A stretch of 64,000 bases of DNA. Origin: Minwuiaceae bacterium. GTDB taxonomy: Bacteria > Pseudomonadota > Alphaproteobacteria > Minwuiales > Minwuiaceae. The DNA lies in NCBI GenBank assembly GCA_028278525.1, contig JANQEE010000011.1, positions 1-64,000 on the forward strand. The letters are read 5' to 3'. Position 1 is the first letter of the stretch. Every line of letters starts with the position of its first letter. A program made the translations under genes and the position numbers. Below the pieces are notes generated by a model. The model worked only from the letters and a program-made list of their open reading frames with translations. It ran no database searches and was not told where the DNA came from. Shown here piece after piece: positions 26,714 to 34,085 of this stretch.

Positions 26714-26941
26714 CTAAACGGCCTTGCGCCGCCGCCGTGCTACACCGAGGCCGAGCAGACCTGCGCTCAACAGAGCCCAGGTTCCCGGTTCCGGAACGCC
26801 AATTGGACGGCTGCCGTCAATTGTCACCACTACATTATCGATACCCCAGAACTCGTCGCTAAGGTTATCGCCGTGGAAATCACGGTGCAGCCGGAAAACC
26901 GGAAGATGCCATTTACTGTCACGACATTGGCTGGCGGGCAC
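26714..26941 (-). pseudogene. C-terminal fragment of a PEP-CTERM protein
   Basis: The frame encodes FHGDNLSDEFWGIDNVVVT and ends with the sorting signal VPEPGTWALLSAGLLGLGVARRRRKAV in two pieces: the PEP motif with a hydrophobic helix, then an Arg-rich tail. There is no signal peptide or N-terminal domain, so it cannot be a complete PEP-CTERM protein. The SDEFWGIDNV motif belongs to the same domain type as the N-terminal fragment at 27738-28127, which suggests the two were one gene. Confidence 0.75.
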
Positions 26942-27055
26942 CCTCTGGGCCGGAAGTGCGAATAAGGGCGGATGCTTCTACGATCGATGGAGGCGGCTTG
27001 CGGGGATAGGCCGAGACGAGCCCGGCCCTCGTGACCGGGTTCGCCTAAGCCGGTT

Positions 27056-27661
27056 TCAGGCCGCCCGTGTCCCCCGCCCCTGCCGGCGCCTGAGGAAGCC
27101 GATGGCGAGCAAGGGCATTGCGAGCATGCCGAGGGTGCCGGGCTCCGCCACGTCGCTCGACGGCGGTGGCGGTTCGGTGGTATCACGCAGTGTGAATATG
27201 GGATCGGCCGCAGCTTCTCTGATGCTATTGAAGTCGATGATAACGGTCAAAGTCGTCGGGGAAAAGTTGAACGAGTCGCCGCCGCCGGAAATCCCGTCGG
27301 TCAGAATGACGAACGCCCCCGCCCCGGAGACGGCGGGCAGTTGCGAGGCCGCCGCGCCAAACCTGAAGAACGTATCGTCGCCCGGAAGATTGAATGTGTC
27401 GTCCGGAAAACGGGCGTCGTCGGCGATCGTCGAGGACGATATGTAGGTGAACGCCTCGAAGTCGGCGTTGGTTAGGAGGTCTCCGGGCGTGTAGCTGTCT
27501 TTGAGCGTCAACACGCCGGATGCCTGCCCGGTGCAGCCAACTGTACAGGTGCCAACATAGTCGTAGATAACCGCTGCACCCGCATTCGGCGCATAGGCGA
27601 AAACCGCCAACAGCGACGAAAACGCCAGGGCGGCGCTTGGTCCGAAGAGTTTTCCGATCAT
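27056..27661 (-). CDS. PEP-CTERM sorting-domain protein
   Basis: 201 residues from the ATG at 27659-27661. A signal peptide (ALAFSSLLAVFAYAPNAGA) is followed by a beta-rich domain with one cysteine pair (GTCTVGCTG). The C-terminus carries the PEP-CTERM signal: VAEPGTLGMLAMPLLAIGFL and then RRRQGRGTR. Such proteins are cut and anchored by exosortase at the cell surface, often with exopolysaccharide. No exosortase gene is in the window. The gene lies between two fragments of another PEP-CTERM gene. Confidence 0.88.
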   Translation of the reverse strand: MIGKLFGPSAALAFSSLLAVFAYAPNAGAAVIYDYVGTCTVGCTGQASGVLTLKDSYTPGDLLTNADFEAFTYISSSTIADDARFPDDTFNLPGDDTFFRFGAAASQLPAVSGAGAFVILTDGISGGGDSFNFSPTTLTVIIDFNSIREAAADPIFTLRDTTEPPPPSSDVAEPGTLGMLAMPLLAIGFLRRRQGRGTRAA

Positions 27662-27737
27662 CGTCCGTCTCCCCTTTTGTCGTTGTGCGTAATCCACATC
27701 GTTGCGATGTTTCGACGCTGAGACCCCCTGGGCATTG

Positions 27738-28127
27738 TCACATTAACGTTCTGATGCTCATCGATATCTGCGGTAGCCTGTCAGGTTGGATAACATCTGC
27801 TTTAAACGCCACCGCTTTCCACGTGAAGTCATTCGCCACGCCGTCCCAAGAACTAAACAAGTAGAGGTCGAACTTGAGCGACACCTGTGTGTGCGCCTGA
27901 CCGGTGAGGTCCACTGTCAGCGTCGAGCCCGCGGACAAGAAGTTGCCGTGAAACTGAGTCAAATCGGTACCACCGGCGGCTTTGCTATTCGACAGCGAGC
28001 CGCTTGAAAAGCCATTCGTGTTGACCGAGAAATCATTCGAGAAAACGGTTGTCGGCAGGGCTTGCGCGGCCCCGCCGGCAAGCATGAACGCCGCTGCCAA
28101 GCCTGATAAAGCAAATATCTTTTTCAC
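27738..28127 (-). pseudogene. N-terminal part of a PEP-CTERM-type exported protein
   Basis: 129 residues: a signal peptide (IFALSGLAAAFMLAGGAAQA), then FSNDFSVNTNGFSSG and LTVDLTGQAHTQVSLKFDLYLFSSWDG, a beta-sandwich start found in many PEP-CTERM proteins. After WDG the sequence loses family character and ends in SMSIRTLM without a sorting signal. The expected second half (SDE-WGIDN and PEP motif) is found 800 bp further on at 26714-26941. It may still be translated as a short secreted protein. Confidence 0.65.
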
Positions 28128-28239
28128 TGTAATACCGCCTGAATATCATACGATCGCAAATCCGGCGCCACCGCCCCTCACACAGACGGCGATACCACGC
28201 AATTAAGCGATGACGATGTCAGGAAACGAGGGGATGCGC

Positions 28240-28277
28240 TTGACATTTACGTGCAATTAACTTGCAATTTTGCATAA
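28240..28277 (+). promoter_or_regulatory. Candidate promoter with 11-bp-spaced direct repeats
   Basis: TTGACA at 28240-28245 is followed after 17 bp by TGCAAT at 28263. Overlapping it are direct repeats TGCAATT at 28252-28258 and 28263-28269, exactly 11 bp apart, and TGCATAA at 28271. OmpR-type winged-helix proteins bind tandem direct repeats one helical turn apart, and the next gene downstream (28391) encodes such a protein, so autoregulation is plausible. Confidence 0.45.
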
Positions 28278-28390
28278 CTTTGGCGTTTTGCGAGTCCATT
28301 GCGCTGATCTGGCCTCGGTATCAAATGTCGGAGAATTTCCGGTGAGAGTTGCCTGGGAATACACGCCTTCCGGACTCAGGTGATTGATAA

Positions 28391-29995
28391 ATGCAGCTGG
28401 CGTTTGGAAATTGCGTGTTGGATTTGGAACGCAGGGAACTGTACCGCGACGGCGCCCTGGTACACACGCGGGCCAAAGTGTTCGACATTCTGGATTACCT
28501 GGTCGCCAACCCTGACCGGGTTTTAAGCCGAGATGATTTGATGGCCCATGGCTGGCCCGGCCTGACCGTCAGTGACGCCACTTTGAGCAGCTGCATGTTG
28601 AGCGTGCGGCGCGCCATCGGCGACGATAGCAGCGATCCGCGCTTCATCAAAACCCTGCGCGGGCAAGGCTTCCGTTTCATTGCCGAAGTGACATTGCATG
28701 ACGGCTCATCGAATATTTCGACTTCATCGGCCGGACCCGGAAACGGACAATCGAAGAGATCCGCCTCTCCCCCGCACGCCCGCGACGACCGTCTTTCCAT
28801 CGCGGTCCTGCCGTTCGTCAATCTCAACAAAGATCCGAAGCTGGACTATCTGGCCAACGGGCTGGCGGAAGACGTTACCAGGGCATTGTCCCGCTTCAAG
28901 GCGCTCACAGTGATCGCCCACAGTTCCAGCTCCCAATATTCTGGGCCGGATGACGACATTCAAAAGATTGGCGCCGAACTGCGGGTGGACTACGTCCTGG
29001 AAGGCAGCGTGCGTTGTGACAAGGAAGTCCTTCGCGCCACAGTGCAGCTGATCCAAACGTCGACGGCACAGCATATTTGGGCCGAGAATTATGACGGCCA
29101 GATCAAGCAGCTGCTTGCGTTGCAAGACAGCATCACGCAGCAAATCGCCACCTCCATCAAGCCGGAAATCGATCTGGCGGAAATTCGTCGCGCCTCGGGT
29201 TCGCCCGCGGGCGAACTGCCTGCGCAGGAGATGGCGTGGCGGGCCCGCGCGCTGATGGACAAGGGGCGATTGGAGGCCACGCCATCCCTCTATGAACAGG
29301 GCATGGCGCTGGCAGAGCGGGCAGCCGCCTTGGATCCACAGTGCCGGCAGGCCTGGTGGACGATTTGCCTCGCCAATTTCCTTGTCGCTTTCGCCCCAAA
29401 AGTCGATCCGGCCGTTCAGTTGGCGCGAGCGAGGGAGGCGGCGGAAAAATTGCGCGTTCTCGATCGCAACGATCATTCAGCCTACATGGCCTTAGGGTGG
29501 ATCAGTTATCTGGAGCGGGATTTCGAGCGTGCCCAGACCAATCTGAATCATGCTTACGCGCTGAATCCCAACTGCACCATGACGTTGATGCATTTAAGCG
29601 TTGTCCTGATTTCCCTTGGCAGAGCGGACGCCGGCTACGAGCATCTCCGCCGGGCGATACGGCTAAGTCCGCGCGACCTCTGGCTAGGATTTATGCTCGC
29701 GGCGCTGAGCTTCGCCTGCTACGCGCTTGAGATGTACGAAGACGGCATAAAATTTATCGAACAGGCCATTGAACGGGAACCTCAGGCACCAGCCAATCAT
29801 GTTCTCCTGGCTATCTGTCTCGTGGAACTCGGCGATCTCGATGGTGCGGGCGCGGCAATCCATTCACAACGGCGCATCAGCGAAGGTTACTTCCGGCAAT
29901 ATCTCGATGGCAAACGGATGCTCAGCAAGGACCCGAAGCTCGCGGCACGCTTTTTGGCTTCTCTGAGGCACGCTGCCGAAGCCGCAGGCGACTAG
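28391..29995 (+). CDS. Winged-helix (CadC/OmpR-type) regulator with TolB-like and TPR domains
   Basis: 534 residues. Residues about 1-100 form a Trans_reg_C winged helix (LDLERRELYRDGALVHTRAK, VLSRDDLMAHGWPGLTVSDA, FIKTLRGQGFRF). Residues about 135-265 form the TolB-like/FlgO-type domain (LSIAVLPFVNLNKDPKLDYL, YVLEGSVR, AQHIWAENYDG). The rest is TPR-like. There is no receiver domain and no clear membrane helix, so the signal must enter through the TolB/TPR part. The same effector architecture appears in the cyclase at 30243-31985, which lies nearby on the opposite strand. Confidence 0.9.
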   Translation: MQLAFGNCVLDLERRELYRDGALVHTRAKVFDILDYLVANPDRVLSRDDLMAHGWPGLTVSDATLSSCMLSVRRAIGDDSSDPRFIKTLRGQGFRFIAEVTLHDGSSNISTSSAGPGNGQSKRSASPPHARDDRLSIAVLPFVNLNKDPKLDYLANGLAEDVTRALSRFKALTVIAHSSSSQYSGPDDDIQKIGAELRVDYVLEGSVRCDKEVLRATVQLIQTSTAQHIWAENYDGQIKQLLALQDSITQQIATSIKPEIDLAEIRRASGSPAGELPAQEMAWRARALMDKGRLEATPSLYEQGMALAERAAALDPQCRQAWWTICLANFLVAFAPKVDPAVQLARAREAAEKLRVLDRNDHSAYMALGWISYLERDFERAQTNLNHAYALNPNCTMTLMHLSVVLISLGRADAGYEHLRRAIRLSPRDLWLGFMLAALSFACYALEMYEDGIKFIEQAIEREPQAPANHVLLAICLVELGDLDGAGAAIHSQRRISEGYFRQYLDGKRMLSKDPKLAARFLASLRHAAEAAGD

Positions 29996-30027
29996 CGCCG
30001 CGTCACCGGCAAATCGCATCTGCGTTT

Positions 30028-30108
30028 CTATACGCCCCTCTGCAACGCAAATTTGGGGTCTGCGTAGCTCGCGTCGTGATCGGACGTGACCCTGAATTGC
30101 TTATGCAT
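30028..30108 (-). pseudogene. 5' remnant of the SH3-like gene
   Basis: The frame starts MHKQFRVTSDHDASYADP, nearly identical to the start of the intact SH3-like protein (MHKQFTVTSDHDASFPDP), then diverges at 30055 and stops within nine codons. It follows the intact cyclase at the normal spacing, so it is the broken partner of that copy. Confidence 0.85.
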
Positions 30109-30533
30109 GCCACCGAACTCCGTATTCGCTGCACTCCCATATTGGCTGCACTCGAAGTCGACGCCAGTCAATACAGTAAGCGAAGAAGCTGGAGGGCATA
30201 TACCCAACTGGTCGTTGGCTGACGGACGCCGTTGGATCGAGACTAAGGCAAACCCGCCTTGACCAAGGATTGGCGGTCGTCGGCGAGGCGCTCGGCGTTG
30301 GCGCAGTTCTGCGTCAGCGCCCAATTCGCGACCGTAAAATCGGGCCGCTCGGCAAGCAGGGCTTTGGCGTAGCAGCGTGCCTTTTCCATGTCGCCGATGT
30401 CGGCGTAGGTCAGGACGATGTCGACGAGTCCGAAGCCGGGCGATTGCCGGTTGTATTCGGAGAGAATCGACAGCGCGTCCTCGAAGCGTCCGGCATATCG
30501 GTAGGCGTGGCCGAGCACGCCGCAGTACCAGCC
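30055..30533. repeat. Direct repeat copy B (cyclase 3' end to SH3 5' end)
   Basis: About 479 nt matching 26203-26664. The 3,390 bp between the copies (26665-30054) contain the PEP-CTERM genes and the OmpR/TolB/TPR regulator. A local duplication of GCTGCACTC near 30130-30160 is present only in this copy. Confidence 0.85.
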
Positions 30534-31985
30534 GGGGTCCAGCGGGTTCAGTCGCATCGCCGTCTGCGCTTCGCGCACGGCGTCGTCCGGCTTTTCCGCG
30601 AACGTCAGCGCCAGGGCGTAGAGCGCGTGCAGGTCGGCGTGGTCCGGCGCGAGTTCGACCGCGCGCCCGTAGGCCGCGACGGATTCGTCGAGCCGACGTT
30701 CGCACATATGCCAGTAGCCGAGGGCGCCCCACGCATCCGCATTGTCGTCGGCGACGGCCAGGGCGCGGTCGGCATGTTCCTTGGCCAGGTGCAGCGACCG
30801 GTCGCGGTCGGCGGTCCAGTAGAAACGTCCTTCGATCGCATGCACGCACGCCAGCATCGCGTGGATCTGGGCCGAGTTCGGGTCTTCGTCCAACGCCTCC
30901 TCGAAGCACCGGCGTGCCTGCCGATAGGTGTCGGCGCTGACCGTGCGGAACAGGCTGAGCCCGCGAATGAACGAGGTCCATGCCGCGACGTTGTCGGTCG
31001 TCGTATAGCGTAGTTTGGCCTGCTCGCCCTCGGTCAGCTCCACCTGCAGGGCGGTCGCGATGGTCAGGGTGATCTCGTCCTGGACCGCGAAGATGTCCTC
31101 CAGGTCGCGGTCGTACCGGGCGGCCCACAAATGCGCTTCGGTGTCGGTATCGGTCAGTTGCGCGGTAATGCGGATCCGGTTGCCGGATTTACGCAGGCTG
31201 CCGGTCACCACGAAGCGGGCGTTGAGCGCGCGGCCGACGTCCTGCGCCGAAGCGGCGCGGTTCCTGAAGGTGAAGGCGGAGTTCCTCGATACGACCGAGA
31301 GATGGCCGATTTGTGACAGCGTCGTGATCAGGTCTTCGGTGATCCCGTCGGCGAGATGGTCCTGTTCCGGATCGGCGCTCATGTTGTCGAAGGGAAGGAT
31401 GGCGAGCACCGGCCGGGACGAGCCTCGGCGCCCGGCCGGCCCGGTCCCGGGCGCGTCGTGCGCCGGCACGTCCTTCGCCGTCACGCGGTAGACGTCGACC
31501 GCTTCGGCGATGTTCTTCAACTGCTGCCGGCCGAGCGGTTCGAACCCGGCCTCGACCTTGTTCCATAGCTGGGATCGAAGCGCGCCGGAGACCGCGATCC
31601 CGCCGGGCGGGGCGAGCGGCTCAAGCCGCGCCGCGATATTGACGCCGTCGCCATACACATCGCCGTCGTCGATGATGATGTCGCCGATATTGAGCCCCAT
31701 ACGGAACAGGCTCTGCTCGCGCTGATCGAGGGACATGTTGCGCACGCCGATTGCGCGTTGGATCGCGACGGCGCAGTTCAGCGCATCGACGGCGCTGGCG
31801 AACTCGGCGAGAAAACCGTCGCCCGTCGTCTTGAAGATACGGCCCCTGTGGGCTGAGACTTCCGGCGCGATCAGTTCGGCGTGAACCTGCTTCAGCCGCG
31901 TGAGCGTCCCCGTTTCGTCGGCCTGCATCTGGCTGCTGAAACCGACCATGTCGGCGGCAATAATGGCGGCGAGTCTGCGTTCCAT
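30243..31985 (-). CDS. Class III adenylate/guanylate cyclase with TolB-like and TPR domains
   Basis: 580 residues. The N-terminal cyclase domain (about 1-170) keeps the metal aspartates (AADMVGFS, D12; TTGDGFLAEF, D56) and the GDGVNIAARL transition-state region, so it looks catalytically competent. A TolB-like domain (about 190-325: VLAILPFDNMSADPEQDHLADG) and TPR repeats (FEEALDEDPNSAQIHAMLAC, ADAWGALGYWHMCERRLDE) follow. It should make cAMP in response to an unknown signal sensed by the C-terminal part. No membrane segment is seen. It was originally followed by an SH3-like gene. Confidence 0.92.
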   Translation of the reverse strand: MERRLAAIIAADMVGFSSQMQADETGTLTRLKQVHAELIAPEVSAHRGRIFKTTGDGFLAEFASAVDALNCAVAIQRAIGVRNMSLDQREQSLFRMGLNIGDIIIDDGDVYGDGVNIAARLEPLAPPGGIAVSGALRSQLWNKVEAGFEPLGRQQLKNIAEAVDVYRVTAKDVPAHDAPGTGPAGRRGSSRPVLAILPFDNMSADPEQDHLADGITEDLITTLSQIGHLSVVSRNSAFTFRNRAASAQDVGRALNARFVVTGSLRKSGNRIRITAQLTDTDTEAHLWAARYDRDLEDIFAVQDEITLTIATALQVELTEGEQAKLRYTTTDNVAAWTSFIRGLSLFRTVSADTYRQARRCFEEALDEDPNSAQIHAMLACVHAIEGRFYWTADRDRSLHLAKEHADRALAVADDNADAWGALGYWHMCERRLDESVAAYGRAVELAPDHADLHALYALALTFAEKPDDAVREAQTAMRLNPLDPGWYCGVLGHAYRYAGRFEDALSILSEYNRQSPGFGLVDIVLTYADIGDMEKARCYAKALLAERPDFTVANWALTQNCANAERLADDRQSLVKAGLP

Positions 31986-32305
31986 AGCGGGCGACTGTAC
32001 TTAAAACCGATCGGATATAAAGGCGAAACTTTTTCCTTTGCATACTGGCGCGCGCCGCGACTGCCTGCTCGATATGATCGAAGCGCGTCGTGTCGGCACA
32101 CAATGACGTGATTCGGTCATGGGCCGATTTCCAGGCTCCAATCGAGAAAGCCCGTAATCGTTATAATTGTTTCCTGTGCCGATCGCCTCAGACGGCAAAT
32201 ATTATTCTACAAAGTCATCAAATCCCCTTCCCGAGTATATGAATTCTCAGCAGCGACTATCGCGACTAGCGTTTCCTTTGGATGTTTTATTGAAAGGAGA
32301 CTCTC
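31986..32305. other. AT-rich divergent intergenic region
   Basis: 320 nt between the cyclase and a small lipoprotein gene. It becomes AT-rich after 32150 and includes TATAAT at 32162-32167 reading rightward, without a good -35. A clear ribosome site AAGGAGA lies at 32293-32299 for the lipoprotein. No gene is recognised inside. Confidence 0.45.
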
Positions 32306-32446
32306 ATGACGGCGATCGGCGTAAAGAGGCTCTTTGCGGTTCTGTTTCTCATCGCCGCCGCCGGCGCGTTCGCCGGCTGCGCGGGCGCGGGCGGTTCGGG
32401 CGCGCAGACGGGCTTCGCGAAATTCGACGGCGGCGGCGGAATCTAG
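32306..32446 (+). CDS. 46-residue lipoprotein
   Basis: A short gene with a good ribosome site (AAGGAGA, 6 nt before ATG). It encodes basic MTAIGVKRLF, a hydrophobic core LFLIAAAGAFAGC with the lipobox, and then a 22-residue Gly/Ala-rich mature peptide (AGAGGSGAQTGFAKFDGGGG). It resembles the many tiny lipoproteins of unknown function in proteobacteria. The strong ribosome site and the classical signal argue that it is real. Confidence 0.7.
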   Translation: MTAIGVKRLFAVLFLIAAAGAFAGCAGAGGSGAQTGFAKFDGGGGI

Positions 32447-32591
32447 GCCGCCGCGTACTCGACACCCGCATTTACGGGGTGCATGGGCTCGTTCCCGCGA
32501 ATTTCACTTTAGCCCCCTCCCGACCCCTCCCCACGGTCGTTCCATCTAAGTAGAATGGCCGCGAATTTTCAGGAGCGGGAGCTGAACCATC

Positions 32592-33797
32592 ATGACGGAA
32601 GCCTTTATCTGCGACGCGGTGCGCACGCCCATCGGCCGTTACGGCGGGGCGCTGGCCGCCGTCAGGACCGACGACCTGGGCGCGATCCCGATCAAGGCGC
32701 TGATGGAGCGCAATCCTTCCGTAGACTGGGCCGCAGTCGACGACGTGATCTACGGCTGCGCCAACCAGGCCGGCGAGGACAATCGAAACGTCGCCCGCAT
32801 GGCGCTGCTGCTGGCCGGCGTGCCGGACAGCGTGCCGGGCGCGACTGTCAACCGACTCTGCGGCTCGGGCATGGATGCGACCGGCACCGCGGCACGGGCG
32901 ATCAAGGCCGGCGAGACGGAGCTTGCGATCAGCGGCGGCGTTGAGAGCATGTCGCGCGCGCCGTTCGTCATGGGCAAGGCGGAGACGGCGTTCTCGCGCA
33001 GCACGGACGTCTTCGACACCACCATCGGCTGGCGCTTCGTCAACCCTATGATGAAGAAGCAATATGGCGTCGATTCGATGCCGGAGACCGGCGAGAACGT
33101 GGCCGAGGAGTTCCAGGTCACCCGCGCCGACCAGGATGCCTTTGCGCTGCGCAGCCAGCATCGCGCCGGCGCGGCGCAGGAGAACGGTTTCTTCGCATCG
33201 GAGATCGTGCCGGTCACCATCAAGCAGCGGCGCGGCGATCCGATCGTGGTGGATACCGACGAGCACCCGCGGCCGTCGACCACCCCGGAAGCACTGGCCA
33301 AGTTGCCGACTCCTTTCCGTGAGAACGGCACGGTCACCGCCGGCAACGCGTCCGGCGTAAACGACGGCGCCTGCGCGCTGATCGTCGCCTCGGAACAGGC
33401 CGCGGGCAAGTACGATCTGACGCCGCGCGCCCGGGTGATCTCGATGGCGACGGCGGGCGTGCCGCCCCGGATCATGGGCTACGGTCCCGCGCCGGCCAGC
33501 CGTAAGGCGTTGGAGAAGGCGGGCCTTTCGGTCGGCGACATGGACGTGATCGAGCTGAATGAGGCCTTCGCGGCGCAGGCGCTGGCGGTGACCCGCGACC
33601 TCGGCCTGTCGGACGATGCGGAGCACGTGAACCCGAACGGCGGCGCCATCGCGCTCGGCCATCCGCTCGGGATGAGCGGCGCCAGGCTGATCACCACCGC
33701 GGTCAACCAGCTGCACGCGACGGATGGCCGCTACGCGCTTTGCACCATGTGCATCGGCGTCGGCCAGGGCATCGCGATGGTGCTGGAGCGGGTCTAG
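32592..33797 (+). CDS. pcaF: 3-oxoadipyl-CoA thiolase (acetyl-CoA C-acyltransferase)
   Basis: 401 residues of a degradative thiolase. The acyl-accepting Cys90 is in VNRLCGSGMDATGTAARAIK, His357 in GGAIALGHPLGMSGAR and Cys387 in CTMCIGVGQG. The segments YGCANQAGEDNRNVARMALL and GGVESMSRAPFVMGKAE are typical of PcaF/PaaJ, which split 3-oxoadipyl-CoA into succinyl-CoA and acetyl-CoA at the end of the beta-ketoadipate and phenylacetate pathways. No other pca or paa genes are adjacent, so the choice between these pathways is open, and a general thiolase role is possible. Confidence 0.88.
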   Translation: MTEAFICDAVRTPIGRYGGALAAVRTDDLGAIPIKALMERNPSVDWAAVDDVIYGCANQAGEDNRNVARMALLLAGVPDSVPGATVNRLCGSGMDATGTAARAIKAGETELAISGGVESMSRAPFVMGKAETAFSRSTDVFDTTIGWRFVNPMMKKQYGVDSMPETGENVAEEFQVTRADQDAFALRSQHRAGAAQENGFFASEIVPVTIKQRRGDPIVVDTDEHPRPSTTPEALAKLPTPFRENGTVTAGNASGVNDGACALIVASEQAAGKYDLTPRARVISMATAGVPPRIMGYGPAPASRKALEKAGLSVGDMDVIELNEAFAAQALAVTRDLGLSDDAEHVNPNGGAIALGHPLGMSGARLITTAVNQLHATDGRYALCTMCIGVGQGIAMVLERV

Positions 33798-33804
33798 AGG
33801 GCCG

Positions 33805-34035
33805 CTATTCGAAGTTCGGCTCGTACTCGCCGCATTTGTCGTCGGAGGCGAGAATGGGCCAGAGGATAGCCGTTTTCTGGGACGCTTCAGGCGAGCCGGC
33901 CGTGACCGTGGCGGCGCGGGGGGCGTGGCGCTGGCAATTGCCGAGTTGGGCCTTCTGATTCATCAGGCCGGCGTCGTCGCGGTCGAGATATTCCTCGAGC
34001 GCGTTCCAGTGTTTGCAGGACCTGCAGCCGATCAT
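33805..34035 (-). CDS. Small four-cysteine protein, unknown function
   Basis: 76 residues with cysteines at 4, 7, 34 and 68 (CRSCKHW, GNCQRHAP, DKCGEYEP). The spacing suggests a Zn or Fe-S site. The pattern CxxCxxW, then GxCxRHAP, a WP pair and a final CGEYEP is one I have seen in short conserved bacterial proteins with no named function. It converges on the thiolase gene (7 bp between stops) and lies downstream of the deaminase-like gene. Confidence 0.72.
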   Translation of the reverse strand: MIGCRSCKHWNALEEYLDRDDAGLMNQKAQLGNCQRHAPRAATVTAGSPEASQKTAILWPILASDDKCGEYEPNFE

Positions 34036-34085
34036 CGTCCGGACTCCCGCCAGAAAGGTGACGGGGCAGGCTAGGGCAAAGATCG

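Noticed and set aside
30028-31128. 366-codon frame overlapping the cyclase
   Set aside because: Most of it is a shifted frame of the cyclase TPR region; only its last 26 codons are meaningful, as the SH3 remnant.
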